A program made the translations under genes and the position numbers. The notes beneath the pieces were generated by a model. It did no database searches, was not told the DNA's origin, and saw only the letters and a program-made list of their open reading frames with translations. A stretch of 64,000 nt of DNA from Atopsyche davidsoni (taxonomy: Eukaryota > Arthropoda > Insecta > Trichoptera > Hydrobiosidae), in assembly GCA_022113835.1 (NCBI GenBank), contig JAILWY010000026.1, positions 11,869,001-11,933,000 on the forward strand. The letters run 5' to 3'. How positions within the stretch are numbered: the first letter of the stretch is position 1; each line of letters begins with the position of its first letter. Below are positions 14,890 to 27,402 of this stretch, in pieces.

Positions 14890-15195
14890 AATGTCGACTA
14901 TTTTCCTTGCTACTTTTACTTCATTTTATCCTTCAAAACTAAATGTCACTAGCAGTAAGATACAATTCAAATACATCAAACAAAGTCTTTTCTGTGTTTT
15001 GCTCGCTTTGAAATTGCATTCTTGTATAAATATGCTCCATTTTCTGAAATCATATGTATCTAGATAAGAGTCAACTTTGATAGCTTCAGTTCTATTAACC
15101 TTTTGAATATATTAAGTGTTTGATTCAACTATAGTACTAAATAAATATACTATATTTTCTATTGTGTATTCATTGCTTTTTTTTACTTGTTTCAG

Positions 15196-15278
15196 GTTTC
15201 GGATTCGTCACATTTCAAAGTGAAGACATCGTAGATAAAGTCTGTGAAATTCATTTCCACGAAATAAACAATAAAATG
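15196..15278 (+). CDS. Rbp6: Rbp6/Musashi exon: RRM2 from RNP1 to the end of beta3/alpha2 region
   Basis: The exon lies between an acceptor (TTTCAG, ends 15195) and a strong donor (GTGAGT at 15279). It starts with the last two bases of a Gly codon whose first base comes from the upstream exon, then encodes 27 residues: [15 protein letters not shown] followed by [18 protein letters not shown] is the conserved aromatic RNP1 core on beta3 of RRM2, whose Phe side chains stack on RNA bases. [10 protein letters not shown] is close to invariant across Musashi proteins. The preceding exon (RNP2 half of RRM2, ending ...HRG) is not in the window. The open frame extends a little on both sides into intron, but the splice sites and conservation define these limits. 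Confidence 0.95.
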
Positions 15279-18200
15279 GTGAGTACGGCTTTCGGCATTC
15301 TTCATCCTCTTTGTGTTTTCATTAAGTTGCTTACACTTAGGGGAGTTATCCCCCTTGCGGAATATTTTTCAAAGAAATATACGACATTTTTTTTCATTTA
15401 AAGGAAGTACATATTGTTTCATTTCACTCACGTGAGGCCGCCATGCGCCGCCTGTTTTTTTACTTGCTTATTCCTATACGGTTAGATTATTATAAACCAA
15501 TTTACATATACAAAGAGACACGAATAAAACATTTTCTTCCATTACAAAAAAAATATTGTGTACAAAGAAATAAAAGAATTAACCGTATATCTAAAGAGTA
15601 CATAAGGTAATTTCTCGTTTACCTAAAAGAAAATATATTTAATAAAAATAAACGGGAAATAGAAACGTACAAAAGTATTTTTTATTCAAATCGTTTGAGC
15701 GTTCATATAAAGCGATATTGTTGTGATTGTTCCGGTTTTTGTATTGCAAATATTAATGAATGCCCAATGCAAAAAAAATCGGTTTCCCATAAAGTCATAT
15801 TACATTCCAAGCAATATTACGAAAACAGACTACACAGGCCCATTAAAAGATTCCTCGCATCCTTTATTCGTTACAAATTACCCAAAATTCCTCGCGCAAA
15901 CCCGAGCATCCATTACGCGCGGACCGCAAGGAGCATTTTCCCCGGCCGAGTCTATTGATATGTCTCTCCGAACCACCCTTTTCGAGTTAATCGGTACATC
16001 CATCTCCGTCACGTATCTTCCTTCTCATTTTTTAAGTCTATCCCTACATTTTCGCAATTTTTTCAACTCAATCTCTCTTAACATTTCTTTTAAATTTGCG
16101 AAGATATAAAACCTCCGCGGCGTTTGCTTTAAAATAAATTACTCTTCATTTCACACGTGCTCAGGCGGTCCTTATCGGCGGCGCGTCCCACTCCGACAAC
16201 ATTACGTAACACTCCCAGGGATAAATTCCTCGGGTCGTCGGAACCCTTTCGCTCTCAAATATTGCCTTTAATTTAAATTCACCCCCAAAATTGAATTAAA
16301 ATTCAATATAATATTCCTTATCAAAGCCCAATCTCGTACAAAAATTGTTTCAAAATGAAAGAGTGTTCCGCGCTTCATTTCTCCGCAAAATGCCACTCTT
16401 TGATACAAAAACATTGTAATTTTCGTCAAACACTTCGCTGTGTATCTCTCGAAAATGTATTAAATTTCCAAATTTTCCCCATTGACGAGAGGCAGTCCGT
16501 AAATAACGTCTTTTTGGATTTAATATTTCTTAAATTCCTTCCCCCCCTCGGTGTCATTAAAACAATTCTCTAATTTGAGACAAAGGCTTCTTTACAATGT
16601 ATAATATTTCCGCGACAGTTATTGCGGAGAAGGGTTACTGTGTCATCCGCGCCGAGGCGGCCCGGCAAATCAACTTTAAATTATTAGCAACGTCTCAATT
16701 ACGGGCCGATAGGGACTTCCTAATTGTTGGCCCGCCATACTTCAATCGAGCCGAGCTCTTGACAGTATGGCATCTTCTTGTAATATTTATGCAAAATACT
16801 GTGAAAATTCCTTGCTTCATCAAAGTACACTTCATCTTTGAATCGATATACTCTGTTAGGTTTACTCAATGAGAGGTTGTGTAATTATTTATATTAAATT
16901 AAAAAAATAGCTGGCTAAATCAAATCAATATGCATAATTTTTTTTTTTTAATTTTTCAATTCAGTATATAAAAGTCAGTTATTAATATAACTTACTAGTT
17001 GACACAGTAGATCCAAAAATTCTACAATTTCATTAAATACCAGTAAACGATATTTATACACTGTCATTGTTTTGCAATCAATTCGTACAGCCAATTGTGT
17101 TAGCTCAATCAAGATTCATTCTCATGGGAAAAAAATATCTCTTTATTAATCGGGCTTTTTGTACAAAAATATTAATAAAAACCGATTTATATCGTTGTTT
17201 ATCAAAACATTTTTAGAGACGGATTTCAATATAGTTACAGTATCTCAAAATTGAGCTTGTACCATATTACTTATTAAAGGTCTTTTCAATGTTTATTTTT
17301 TAAAAGAGATTTTTTTTTACTGGATTTGTAATTTTTCTTTATATATATATATATAATAAATTTAATTAGAATAATCAGGGTAAGATATTTGATAATTATA
17401 ATACAATTATTAATTAGCTCACATGATACGTTTCATAAATATGTATATATTCGCATTCGTCAAGTAAGTGTGACCGATGGGGGTGGAAGCCTCTCCTCTC
17501 GCGACCCCCGCGAGCGGCCCGTCTTGAGAGTGGCAAGTCCATTTGTGTCAACATCCTGCCCACTCGATATAATGAACCCGCCGCGACCTATTAATATTAA
17601 CGAACCCGCCGCCGGCCCTGGACCCGCGGCCGAACAAACAGGGCTTATTCTTATTCCTGATTCAGAGGAAAATAAATGAACAAAATACGTGAGTTGCATT
17701 TCTCGCCGGCGGATATTTATTTTGTTGTTTTTTTTTTAAAGTGGGCATGATATTTATGATTGCTCAGCGCGCGATGCTGTCTCCTGATTGTTGCTTTGGA
17801 TAATTTTTGCTGATTCCTGCGATACGCGGATAAGATGCCTGCCAGCCGCCCCTCGCCTCGCCTCGCTGAAACAAAACTCTCAATTGTTCGAGCCTTTCGC
17901 TATCTCCAGTTGTATTAGCATAACAAAGTGGAATATTCCCGCGGATAAGTCTCTACCTACAAATTTATAGCAGTTACACAAAAAAAGCTGTATTATTATC
18001 TATTTTTTCAAATATAATTTGAAAGAAGAATTTATTTAAATTTTTATAATTACAAAAAATAATAAAAGCATTTGATCTCCTTTCATCCTATGCGTAAATT
18101 TGAACCCTTTGATCACGGCGAGCATCTCGGAGAGTCTGAATAAATATTCGTCATCATTAGAGGCGACAATCGCTTCTCCGAACTCTGTCTCTCTCAGGTA

Positions 18201-21200
18201 TTATATCGCGGAAGGCTTTACGGCCAATTAATAATGTACGTGTAAGAGAGACAGCTACAGCATCGCTCTGACACTGATTTTCTTACTCGGTAGAACCATC
18301 GCTAGCCCGCTTTACGATTTACTTCGTTATGTTACCTCGTCCTCGAAACACATTGTACGCCAAGACAAATCATATACATTTTAAAATCATTGTCACACTA
18401 AGCACTTTTTGGGTTGATTTTATATGGCCTGATAAGAAAAAATAACGCTTTGTGTATGCACTGGTGGACATTTTACTAAAACAAAACTTAGTTTTTTTGG
18501 TGAAAAATGGTCCAACCTCAGCTGGTTTTTAATATCCGTATGTCATTTATCGTACATTTTTCCGAGCACGTGTAATATAATTAAAGTTGCCTGGCGTCCC
18601 GCCACGTCGTCATTTCAAAAAGTAAAATGCGACTCGGATTAAATTTAAAAGTCGCGCCGAAGTCGAGCTCACGTAGGGGGCGACGCATGCAAAACGCTTT
18701 AATACAAATAAATGCCGAAAACGGCAACGAACATTAGGAATACTAATGGCACCGTCGCCACTTTGTCGCATAAACAATACGCGCGTCGAGATGAACAACA
18801 AGTGATTTTCACAGCCGGATGAAGCAGAATGGACGCCCAGGACTCCCGGAGCGTCCGAGGCTTCGATTTCCATCGACGGATTATGCTGGAGCGCCCGTCC
18901 GCCGCGTGCTGGCACATCCACTTATGGTGTACGCCCTCAAGCGCAGCCAGCTGATCGGCTAGTATCTGGCACTATAGAATCCCGCTGATGTTTTATCGAT
19001 CCAGAGCCCGCCACATACGCACATCCGGCGGTATTTCAGCGCCATTTTATATTAAATTCTCTCCCTTTGTGATTATTCATTCATCAGACGGAAGCATTCT
19101 CTTAACGCTTGTGTAAAATTCAAAGTGTGGTTTAATTCGCACGTCGAATTTATTTTGAGGGGAATAAATATTTACAATATTCAATGGCGAAGTCGTGTTC
19201 CCCTGCAAATGTAATCTCTTTTCACACCGAAACTATTTACGCCCTACACATCCCCGAGTGGAAAACGTAAATACGGTATACGTGTATCTAAACACAAACT
19301 TTATTTACTTATCTACCTTTTTCACTTAAGTGTTTTCGCTTACGAATCCTGGATAAAAAAAGATTTATCCCAGTGAAAGGAACGGTTCGATCGCAGTGGG
19401 ATTTTCGCATAGACCTTCGGTGTCGGTGACTCGACCTCCTCTCTCTTTTTTGCACTTACGGTCGAATACATTCGGATCCATTCAATACGACGACTAAGAT
19501 CTTTTAAACATTAGGAGTTTATTTTATTCTCCGGTGATGGTATACTTAAATATTTCTCTCAGTGGATTCGGTTTATCCGTAGCTCCGTTTTTTTAGCGTT
19601 CTAGTCAATTGCTATGAATACATTATGAAAATTATATTTTAAATTTGAATTTTTATGTTTGTTTCTAAAAATACGCTTTATGAGCTTGAATATATATTCA
19701 AATCTTCGCAATAGTACAGCACCCGTTTGGGGCACATTTTCGCGTCCGCGTACGCCGGCATCATTGCAAATACGCCAGCAAGTGGTGAAGAAGTCCCAGA
19801 TATTGCAGCCAGTGGGAAATACAAGATCGTGAACAGATTTATGCAGAGACCCCCCCGTGGCTGAATAGCGAGAAGTGCAGCGCGGCTCCCCCGCCCGGCA
19901 GGTGACGGCCCGCATTACCGATGCGGCCCCCTCGCCCCGGCGCCCCCGTTCAGAAGTAAGACGTTTAGAGCACTTACTCCTGCGATTTTCTCTCGGCTGC
20001 ACTTAAATTTATTCTTAAGCTCTTGTATGAGCTCCTAATAGTTTACTGGGAATGCTTTTCTAAAAGCACTTGCCGTGATTTTGCTAGATTATTTAAAAAT
20101 ACACATCCCACGGAAAATCCAATTTAGATTTTTAGCAAAAAGACCGCGTATAAAAAATGTTTTTTTTTTATTCATATAAACATTTAAAGCGCCTTAAAAA
20201 TGCCGTTTAATTTTTCAACGTAAATAAATACAGCCAAAACACATTAAACGCATCCGCTGTAACTTTTTAATATTTACGTACTAAGTCATAAATCTCTAAA
20301 TTCTGTTACATGTAAGATCATATTATATAAAGTAGTATCGAGAAACTTAGAAGCAGGCAGTCTAACCTTACGGCGAGACCGGAGAAGTTACAAGCCAGTA
20401 AGGGCAAGAAAGGCCAGTATATCAAATATTGCATCCTGCAAAATCAAACATTGTTCGCCGAACTAATATATTGGTTACCAGTATACGCCTCAATTCCTCT
20501 TGTGCATTTAATTATTATTATGGAAACCATATATCGCACCTGCCAGCCGGAAACAGCTTTGTGTAAGCTTGATTCAATTTATATCAATTAAATTATATTT
20601 CAATTAATATAATCTAAAAATATATAAATAAATATTGTTTTAAAATATTTAATAATTGAACGGTAACGTTCTACTTGTTAGCTATGTTTTTATTACAGTA
20701 CAGAATAGACTGAAAAAGTAAATAGAGAAGTAACAGAATGAAGATTTGTGAAATAATTACGAAAATGTTTTCATACGATAAACCTATTGATAGTATAAAT
20801 ATTTACGTATATCGTCATATTTTTAAAATTTCATTAAGAAATATTATTATACAGTAAAAATCATATTTTGGGATAAAAAAACCATTATTTCATAACAATA
20901 ACCATAGCTCTCTCGGTGCTTGGCTATTGCAGGTCGACAAAAATGACAGGAAGAAATGCAATTACAAGTTATTATATATTTCATTTTATTTCTTTACGTG
21001 GTAGTTTTCATTTTTTTTTAATATGTCTTGGTACATAAAAAATATTCTCGCGTTTTATTTAAATCTGAAAAATGTTTTGATCAACACAAGGCTTCCTTCT
21101 CCCATACATTGCGGCACCTTTGTTTCCGTACTGTGCTCGTGTGAATTGAAAATCTTCTCCCGAGTTTTCTTAGAGGCCGTTCTTTTATAAACTTAGACGC

Positions 21201-23025
21201 TTAAAGCATTTCAATTTAGGCTGCGCCAGCCTGTGTGCAAGGCTTTCATTTGTCGAGCTTTTAGGATAGGCATTGACAAATTGGAGGCTGTACTGGCGTC
21301 TCCTCTTGCCTCAGAGATAGGCTTTGATACTCGGCGACGTCATAGTTTTAACTCAAAGCAGTACGAGTCTATAGAAATGAATTCGCCCATATTACACGAA
21401 CCCCCCGAGTACACGATGCGCGGCGCCGGAATATCCCAAAAATGATTACAATTAAATCGGATTTTCAGATATATTTTAATTTTTTTTTATGTTGTATAAG
21501 ACATTCTTGTTTAAGAAAGATTTCTACCAGTATGTTTTACGAGTACATTAAAGTTTTATTAAATGAGACCATATATTTATAACTTTTATTTAGAAATGTT
21601 AATGTATATGTTATCTTATATTTAATCAATGCTCTTCAAATCAGTTTATTTAAATAATTTTTGTATCAATGATTATATGTACATATTGAATAAAAAAAAA
21701 TTCATTTGTTGGTAAAAATTACGAAGATATTTTTCATAAATTTTCAACACTTTTTTGATAAATACCACATACTTTTAATGGAAGGTATTTGGGCAATAAC
21801 ATAGATCTATCTTGAACCAAATAATAATCAAAGTATATGGACAATTATTTAGTAAAACTACTTGAATGCTTTTGGTATTTCAACTAATAAACAATATATA
21901 TGTATATTAATAATTTTGAATTAAAATTAAAGTTTGTTTTGCACACAAAATGTTGCTAGTAGCTCGCCATTATCAAACACGAAGCTACTTTCTAAAGAGA
22001 CCATCGGCTATACGCTAAATAATCTAATTTCTACAAAAGTAAAACGTTTTTAGCAAAATATTTATAAAAAAATCGGACGAGGTCTCGCCTGTGAGCGGCT
22101 CGCAGCGCCGGGGCCTAAAGACTCGGCTGTTCCATCATTTTCTCTTCATCATTTTTCCTGTAAGGGAATAGCACAATGCAGAGAAAATATCCGTTCCTTA
22201 TTTGTTTGTGTTTCTTTTATCTTTGACTACTGCGTGTTTTCTGTGACGGAAGAGGAAGTAGGATGTTATCGTAGCGAATCCTTTGAAAGATGGAATTGTT
22301 AGAATAAGCATACTTAGTCGAAAAAAAGCGGGCCGCTTCGGATACAAAAAAGAATAGAGAACTTACTTATATTACTTTTAAGTCCCGCGCACGGCGGCTG
22401 CGGATAGAGGGAGTTATATATCGCTTTATTCAAATCCTCGGGACCTCCTTGACAAATAGATCGCAGTCGCGCCGCGCCGATCCCGCAGGCGCGCCCCGCC
22501 CGCTCGCGTCTCCGACTTGCGGTATCGAACTAATTTATCGCCCTATCTTATATTTAATGAAACGTGTTAATGATAAGAAACTTAAGCTCGACGTAGATTC
22601 CTCAATTTATCTAATTTCCTCCTCTGTTAGTTACGAAGATTAATGAAAAGATAAATTTAAAGAAAATAATTAAAAAGGGTAAAACTGAGGTTTCACAAAG
22701 AAAAACAATTTATTTAAAACACTTCTGACAGGATGATTAACCGCTCATCTCGCTCTACTGTACTTTAATAAATTCTAGACGGTTCAAAATAAATACATCA
22801 TAGATATTCAAAACTGCGTTAATTCGGTAACCGGACCGCTTTGTCAATAATAAGGATAATCAATCAACGTCCGATATTCTATATTTTAGTCCGATATTAA
22901 TTGCGACTCATCATTCGGGTGTCACTCGACACACGATAGTCGGAGTGAAATATATCACTAGTATATTTAAAATAAAAATGTTGATTAGATTTTAAATAAA
23001 TTTCGTACATTCGATTCGCTTTCAG
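15279..23025 (+). other. Intron between RRM2 exons
   Basis: This 7.7-kb phase-0 intron runs from GTGAGT to TTTCAG. It is AT-rich with intermediate-GC islands near 15780-16280, 16600-16790, 17460-17690, 18080-19250, 19700-20000, 21110-21440, 22080-22350 and 22380-22560. Open frames in the islands lack flanking splice sites in the right phase and resemble no protein. I see no RNA gene or transposon here. Confidence 0.8.
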
Positions 23026-23110
23026 GTGGAGTGCAAGAAAGCTCAGCCCAAGGAGGTGATGCTGCCGGCGAACCTCGCCAAGACGAGAGCTGCCGGTCGC
23101 GGCGCATACG
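23026..23110 (+). CDS. Rbp6: Rbp6/Musashi exon: end of RRM2 and linker
   Basis: The exon follows a CTTTCAG acceptor and ends at a consensus donor (G|GTGAGTCAG). It is entered in phase 0, directly after the codon for Met at 15276-15278, and leaves in phase 1. It encodes VECKKAQPKEVM, the last strand of RRM2 with its C-terminal extension, and then LPANLAKTRAAGRGAY. ECKKAQPKEVM is a signature of all Musashi proteins, while LPANLAKTRAAGR is a feature I associate with insect Rbp6. The exon can splice to 27370 (giving Asp at the junction) or directly to 29253 (giving Gly). It can also stay open through the donor, which gives the separate terminal extension described next. Confidence 0.95.
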
Positions 23111-23466
23111 GTGAGTCAGTAGCCCCCGGCGCCCCCGCGCCCTCCTACCGCTACGCGCCCTACCCGCCGCCCGGCGCCGAGCACGCGGGCCACGCGGGCC
23201 ACGCGGGCCACGCGGGCCACGCGGTGCACGCGGGCCACGCGGGCCACGCGGGCCACGCGCACGCCGTGCACGCCGCCTACCGCCGCGCGCTGGCCGCGGC
23301 CCTGCGCCCGGCGCGCCCGCTGGCTTACGGGCTGGCCGAGCTGCTGGGCGCGCGCGCTCTGGACGCGCAGCTCTACGCGCCCCTCGCCGCGCAGCTCCCC
23401 GCGGGCCTGGGCGCGCCGCTGCCCGCGCACCTGGCCGCGCACCTCGCCGCGCCGCTGCAGCTATGA
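23111..23466 (+). CDS. Rbp6: Alternative C-terminal extension by read-through of the 23110 donor
   Basis: If the donor at 23111 is not used, the frame stays open for 118 codons with very high GC at third positions and stops at 23464-23466. The predicted tail begins ESVAPGAPAPSYRYAPYPPP, continues with a His-Ala-Gly repeat (23182-23274), and ends in an Ala/Leu/Pro-rich stretch. RYAPY followed by Pro recurs in Drosophila Musashi downstream of its RRMs as I recall it, which supports genuine coding. The sequence after the stop turns AT-rich and has AATAAA signals. A retained-intron or composite terminal exon is therefore plausible. The alternative is that a GC-rich intron start is open by chance; GC-rich DNA has few stops, so openness alone proves little. 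Confidence 0.55.
23182..23274 (+). repeat. 9-bp tandem repeat encoding His-Ala-Gly
   Basis: The unit CACGCGGGC is repeated about eight times with small changes (some copies read CACGCGGTG or CACGCGCAC). In the frame continuing from the Rbp6 exon it encodes HAG units with occasional HAV. Its 9-base length preserves the frame. It may be a coding microsatellite or a simple intronic repeat. Confidence 0.75.
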
Positions 23467-24720
23467 CCCACGATCCTCTTCCCCTCCGGCCACCACCAGA
23501 CCCTGTAGGCCACCCCCCTCCCCCTCCCCCTCCGCATAGTCTCCGAACACACTTTCTACCGATTTACCAAATATTTATCCATATCAAACGACTCAATACT
23601 CAAACTGAAATTAATTATTTCGAACTTTTTATTTTTAACATCACGAAATACCTTTGTCGATGTAAGAATAAAAGTCCACCCTTTTTTTACGAAACGCGTA
23701 ATTGTGTTCAGCGAATACTTGAAATGCCTTTCTTTCATTCCTTTCCTTCGTCCACATTCCCGAGCAGCAGCGCAGGCCGCCTGGGCGATCGGTCAAATTT
23801 ATCCGATGAAATATTTCAAATATTGTTTTTTTAAGATTGACATTTGTTTAAATTACTATTGATTTTGCATCAAACCGTAATGAGACTCAAAAGAGTGAAT
23901 TAAAACCGCGAAAAGATTCAATGACAGTCGATAGCAGATCAAATAATCAGTCTACACCTCGATCGGAGTCCGGTAGTTTTGAAAGTCCCGATTCCTTTGT
24001 ATTGTGAGCTTAAAAATTAAGCACTGTAAAATATACTCGATTAGCTCAGATTTTACCATCGGTTAGTTTTAGTGAAAGATATTAGTCAATCGCCTTACAA
24101 ACATCGATATATTTTGATAAAATTTACTGGTAGTGATGACTTAGATAAATCTGTTAACTATTTGAGAATTTATGTAGGTAGATGCTCTTTACGTAGCGAG
24201 GAATAAATTTCGTTCGTTAGAAAATTCGTCGTAGGAAATGAAAGAACTGACTACAGGCTGTTTAGATAATCAAAATGCTAGGTAGTTTTTCAAATTGAGT
24301 AGCTTTTTCAGGAAATTAGAGAATTGTTTATCTTCGATATTTTTATACAGTAGCTTTCTCTACCCTAAGATGGGAAAACAAACAACTTTTAGGTCTTCCG
24401 AACTGTCAATTTATTTTGAATCATTTCAGTTTATACTTTTATTTAAAACTTTACCTTTATGATCATATTAAAATTAAAACGATGAGCTCATAATAAATAT
24501 CGATGTAATAATAAATAAAAAGTTTTAAAAATGTTTTGACTACACTTATCTCATTCAATTATAAATAAGACGTTTAACTTGTGAAAATAATTAACTATTT
24601 AATATTATGTACGTGTACGTGAGTGTGTATTATTTAAAGTATAATATTGAATCTAAGTCATTGATAACATACTATACATATTAATGTGTAATAAAAATAT
24701 AAATAATATCCCTTCCAATG
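23467..24720 (+). other. Possible 3'UTR of the short Rbp6 isoform
   Basis: After the stop, a C-rich stretch (23467-23540) gives way to AT-rich, non-repetitive sequence. AATAAA hexamers are present at 23667-23672 and 24690-24695. If the read-through exon is real, this would be its untranslated region; otherwise it is the start of the intron. No other gene is visible. Confidence 0.35.
24690..24695 (+). terminator. Candidate polyadenylation signal for the short isoform
   Basis: AATAAA lies about 1.2 kb after the stop at 23466; an earlier AATAAA is at 23667-23672. In AT-rich DNA such hexamers occur often by chance, so this is only a candidate. Confidence 0.25.
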
Positions 24721-27369
24721 TCACAACTTTTACTGTGAACTCTTGTCATTTCTAATACTGTATACTTAATCAATATGTGCTATCACTTATAGGATAAGTA
24801 AATCCTTATATAAAATACAATACAAATACACGAAAGAATGTTTTGAAAATCATTTAAAAATATATTCAATTAATTTTTAATTAATTTTTAATTACAAATA
24901 TAAAAAGATTTAAAATTCTCAAACTCTCTATCTTACGAACAAATTAACGACGTAATATTTTGTATTTAAATTTGATCAAGATATTTTTGAGCTATTTCGC
25001 GAGACTAAAAATATTCAGAAAACTTTGATTGGTATGCACGAATTTGTATTCCAAAATAATTAATCAGTTCTATTATAAATTACTCACTTATTGAGAGTAT
25101 TTTCTTCAATCAGAAAAGAAGGGCGGATAGAGTTAGTCCCGGGTGTGTTCACTCATTTTGTATTCTGATCATATTTAAATAGAAAATCATTACTACTATC
25201 ATAGACATGGCATAGATTAGTTACAACAACTACAGTGAGAATGATTTTATTTTTAGATCAATTACAAAATTTAAACTCTTAAGTTATATATTAAAAATAT
25301 TTAAAATTTTAGCAAAAGATTGGTTAGGTTTGATTTCATACACGAATATAATTATTCCTGCCTTATTTTTACTAGTATATCTAGTTTTAGGTGATCTTCA
25401 ACTTTCGGGTCATGGAAGGTATAGACTTACCAAGTTGATATTAACACCCTTCATAGGTATCTCTTCAGATGTAACATACATATCTCTTTTATTACAATGA
25501 GTGTTGTTTTTAACTTAGATGGAAAAATCAAACTATTATCTATTGATATTCAATATACATAATGCATTAGGCAAATATTATAGACTCCTAGAGCAAATAG
25601 ATTATAAGACAATAAAGCTGTCGATGGCTACATAAACTAACCACGGAAACCATCAATCACGATTCACGCTCACGGGAATCAGAATAAACGTGTTTTTTTT
25701 ATGTAGTCATGTTTATCAAAATATTTTATATGTAACTAGATGTCTAAATGTGATTTTAACTACCACATATCGGCGTATCGTGACTTCAAATGATAAATTT
25801 ATAGTACAAAAATATTTTTAAAAGCATGCCGCTAGTATCTCCATATCATTATTAGATTTAAACATGCAGTGCCAAAGACGCGGTCGAAGACTTTCTTTTG
25901 GAATTTTGTATTTATTATCATTTTACAGTACTTGGCGTTTAATTTCCACAATAAAACAATACAAAAAAAATTCGCAAGTTTTAATCCACGACCACTGGTC
26001 AGCGCTGTTTTGTTCTCATTAATGCAGCAATTCTTTTGAGTCTTTGTATCGCTTTTTGGATACCATTACAACATTACTCAAGAAAAGCATTACTTTTCGT
26101 GCTGTCAGCGCGTCTTTATTCACTGAGCGCTTAATAATGGATACTAAAATCATATAAAAGGCAATACTACTTTCAAATGAAATGAATCATCATAAATATA
26201 AATGATGTTTACTAAAAAGTTATCGATCGGCGGTTTAAAACACTGTCGCATCCGCTGCGCTAAAACTGAATGACTTTTCGGATCAAGAAAAACACGAAGC
26301 TCGCACTAGAACAGTATCGCCAAAAACATTAAAATAATGATACATAATGAAAAACGATAACGCGCGGTATACCTTGGTGATTTCACGGTACGCCAGTTAC
26401 GAATATAATGGTGCAGACATTTTCACAAAACACTATAATGTACGCGGTCATTATTTTCATGTTTCGTTTGTCGGTGAGTCTGCTGCGTTCGCGGCGGCCG
26501 TTGTATGGACTTTTACATTTCTACAAACTACAGCCAGTTCCGCGGAATGGCTCGCGCGATGTGAGCAGCTTAAAGCTATCGGGCTGTATAAATCACAATT
26601 ATTATTTTTTTAAATATTATTTGGGTTTTAATACACACATCTTTTTGAACTTATTTTTTAAACATTTATGTTTCATTTTTACATTTTTTTAAATTGCTGA
26701 ACTTGTCTGCATCATTTGGTTTTAATAGTGTGTCTAATAAATTATTGTAGTGATTTTTCCAGAGAACATAACAATTAGATATAAAAACTGTGTAACTTTT
26801 ACTAACGTATTTATTTATAATATGCGCAAAGCTTATAATCATTTTATCGTAATAAAATATATAAATATGGATTTAATGTTTTTGTTGAAAATAATTTTCT
26901 GTAGTGATTAGATTTAACATTTACATAGAGTTTCGGTGAATTGGTCTTAGCCTTTTAGAATGGACAGAGCATATATTTATAACATAAAATAGTCAATTTA
27001 TCAAAGCGACACGTCGAATCGATCAGAAATCATCGACTCGACAAAATATTGGTCTGAATATTTTCTCTCTACATCCTATTCAGAACTTATCCTAATATCG
27101 ACTACCATCCTCATATCCTGAAATATCTTAGAATAAAAGATACGAGTTTGCCTGAATGCGTGCGATATTTTCATAGTTCTCGCTTTAATCTTCAGTCGTA
27201 TTTTTTCTCACTGTAGTTTCGTAGTCTTTTCGTACCGACCTAGTGTGTGAACAACCTACGAGCGTTCGTCACAGTAGTGGCTATAAATCAGATTTATCTC
27301 TTACTTTCGAAAATGCCACTTCTCAGAGAATCACAAAGAAATTAAACGCGTTTTATTTTGTATTTCTAG
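24721..27369 (+). other. Intron
   Basis: AT-rich intronic sequence leads to the acceptor TTTCTAG before the 33-nt cassette. Islands of intermediate GC lie around 26220-26330 and 26370-26580; the latter contains a GTGAGT word but no convincing exon. I see no repeats of note. Confidence 0.7.
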
Positions 27370-27402
27370 ATTTCATGTGGTCATTGGGAGCTCTTCCTGA
27401 CG
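27370..27402 (+). CDS. Rbp6: Rbp6 33-nt cassette exon (DFMWSLGALPD)
   Basis: A TTTCTAG acceptor and a consensus donor (G|GTGAGTAT) bracket 33 nt that enter and leave in phase 1, so inclusion or skipping keeps the frame. Joined to 23110 it makes AYDFMWSLGALPDG and then FPAAAY. This aligns with the hydrophobic segment after the RRM2 linker in vertebrate Musashi (FMLGIGMLGYPGF) and, as I recall, with a similar MWGLGTLPEG segment in Drosophila Rbp6. Skipping joins 23110 directly to 29253 and replaces Asp by Gly. The exon is too short for standard ORF detection, but splice sites, phase and family similarity all agree. Confidence 0.88.

Larger units (their letters stand above)
1..15195 (+). other. 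Intron (3' part) upstream of the RRM2 exon
   Basis: I found no exon for RRM1 or for the first half of RRM2 here, so this is read as the end of a very long intron. It alternates between very AT-rich DNA and islands of intermediate GC, for example about 700-1050, 1850-2150, 3570-3790, 4150-4330, 6300-7270, 7640-8370, 8680-9050, 10250-10800, 11090-11450, 11640-12000 and 12560-13020. The islands lack splice-flanked coding frames and may be regulatory. It also holds a GC minisatellite (6478-6614), a C-rich tract (8757-8875), paired CRE-like sites (7057-7088) and hairpins near 14827-14889. It ends in an acceptor with a T-rich tract just before 15196. Confidence 0.75.

Noticed and set aside
1..15195. 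Upstream Rbp6 exons (RRM1, RNP2 half of RRM2)
   Set aside because: I looked for the KIFVGG and QTKRHRG coding blocks and found none, so they are taken to lie outside the window.
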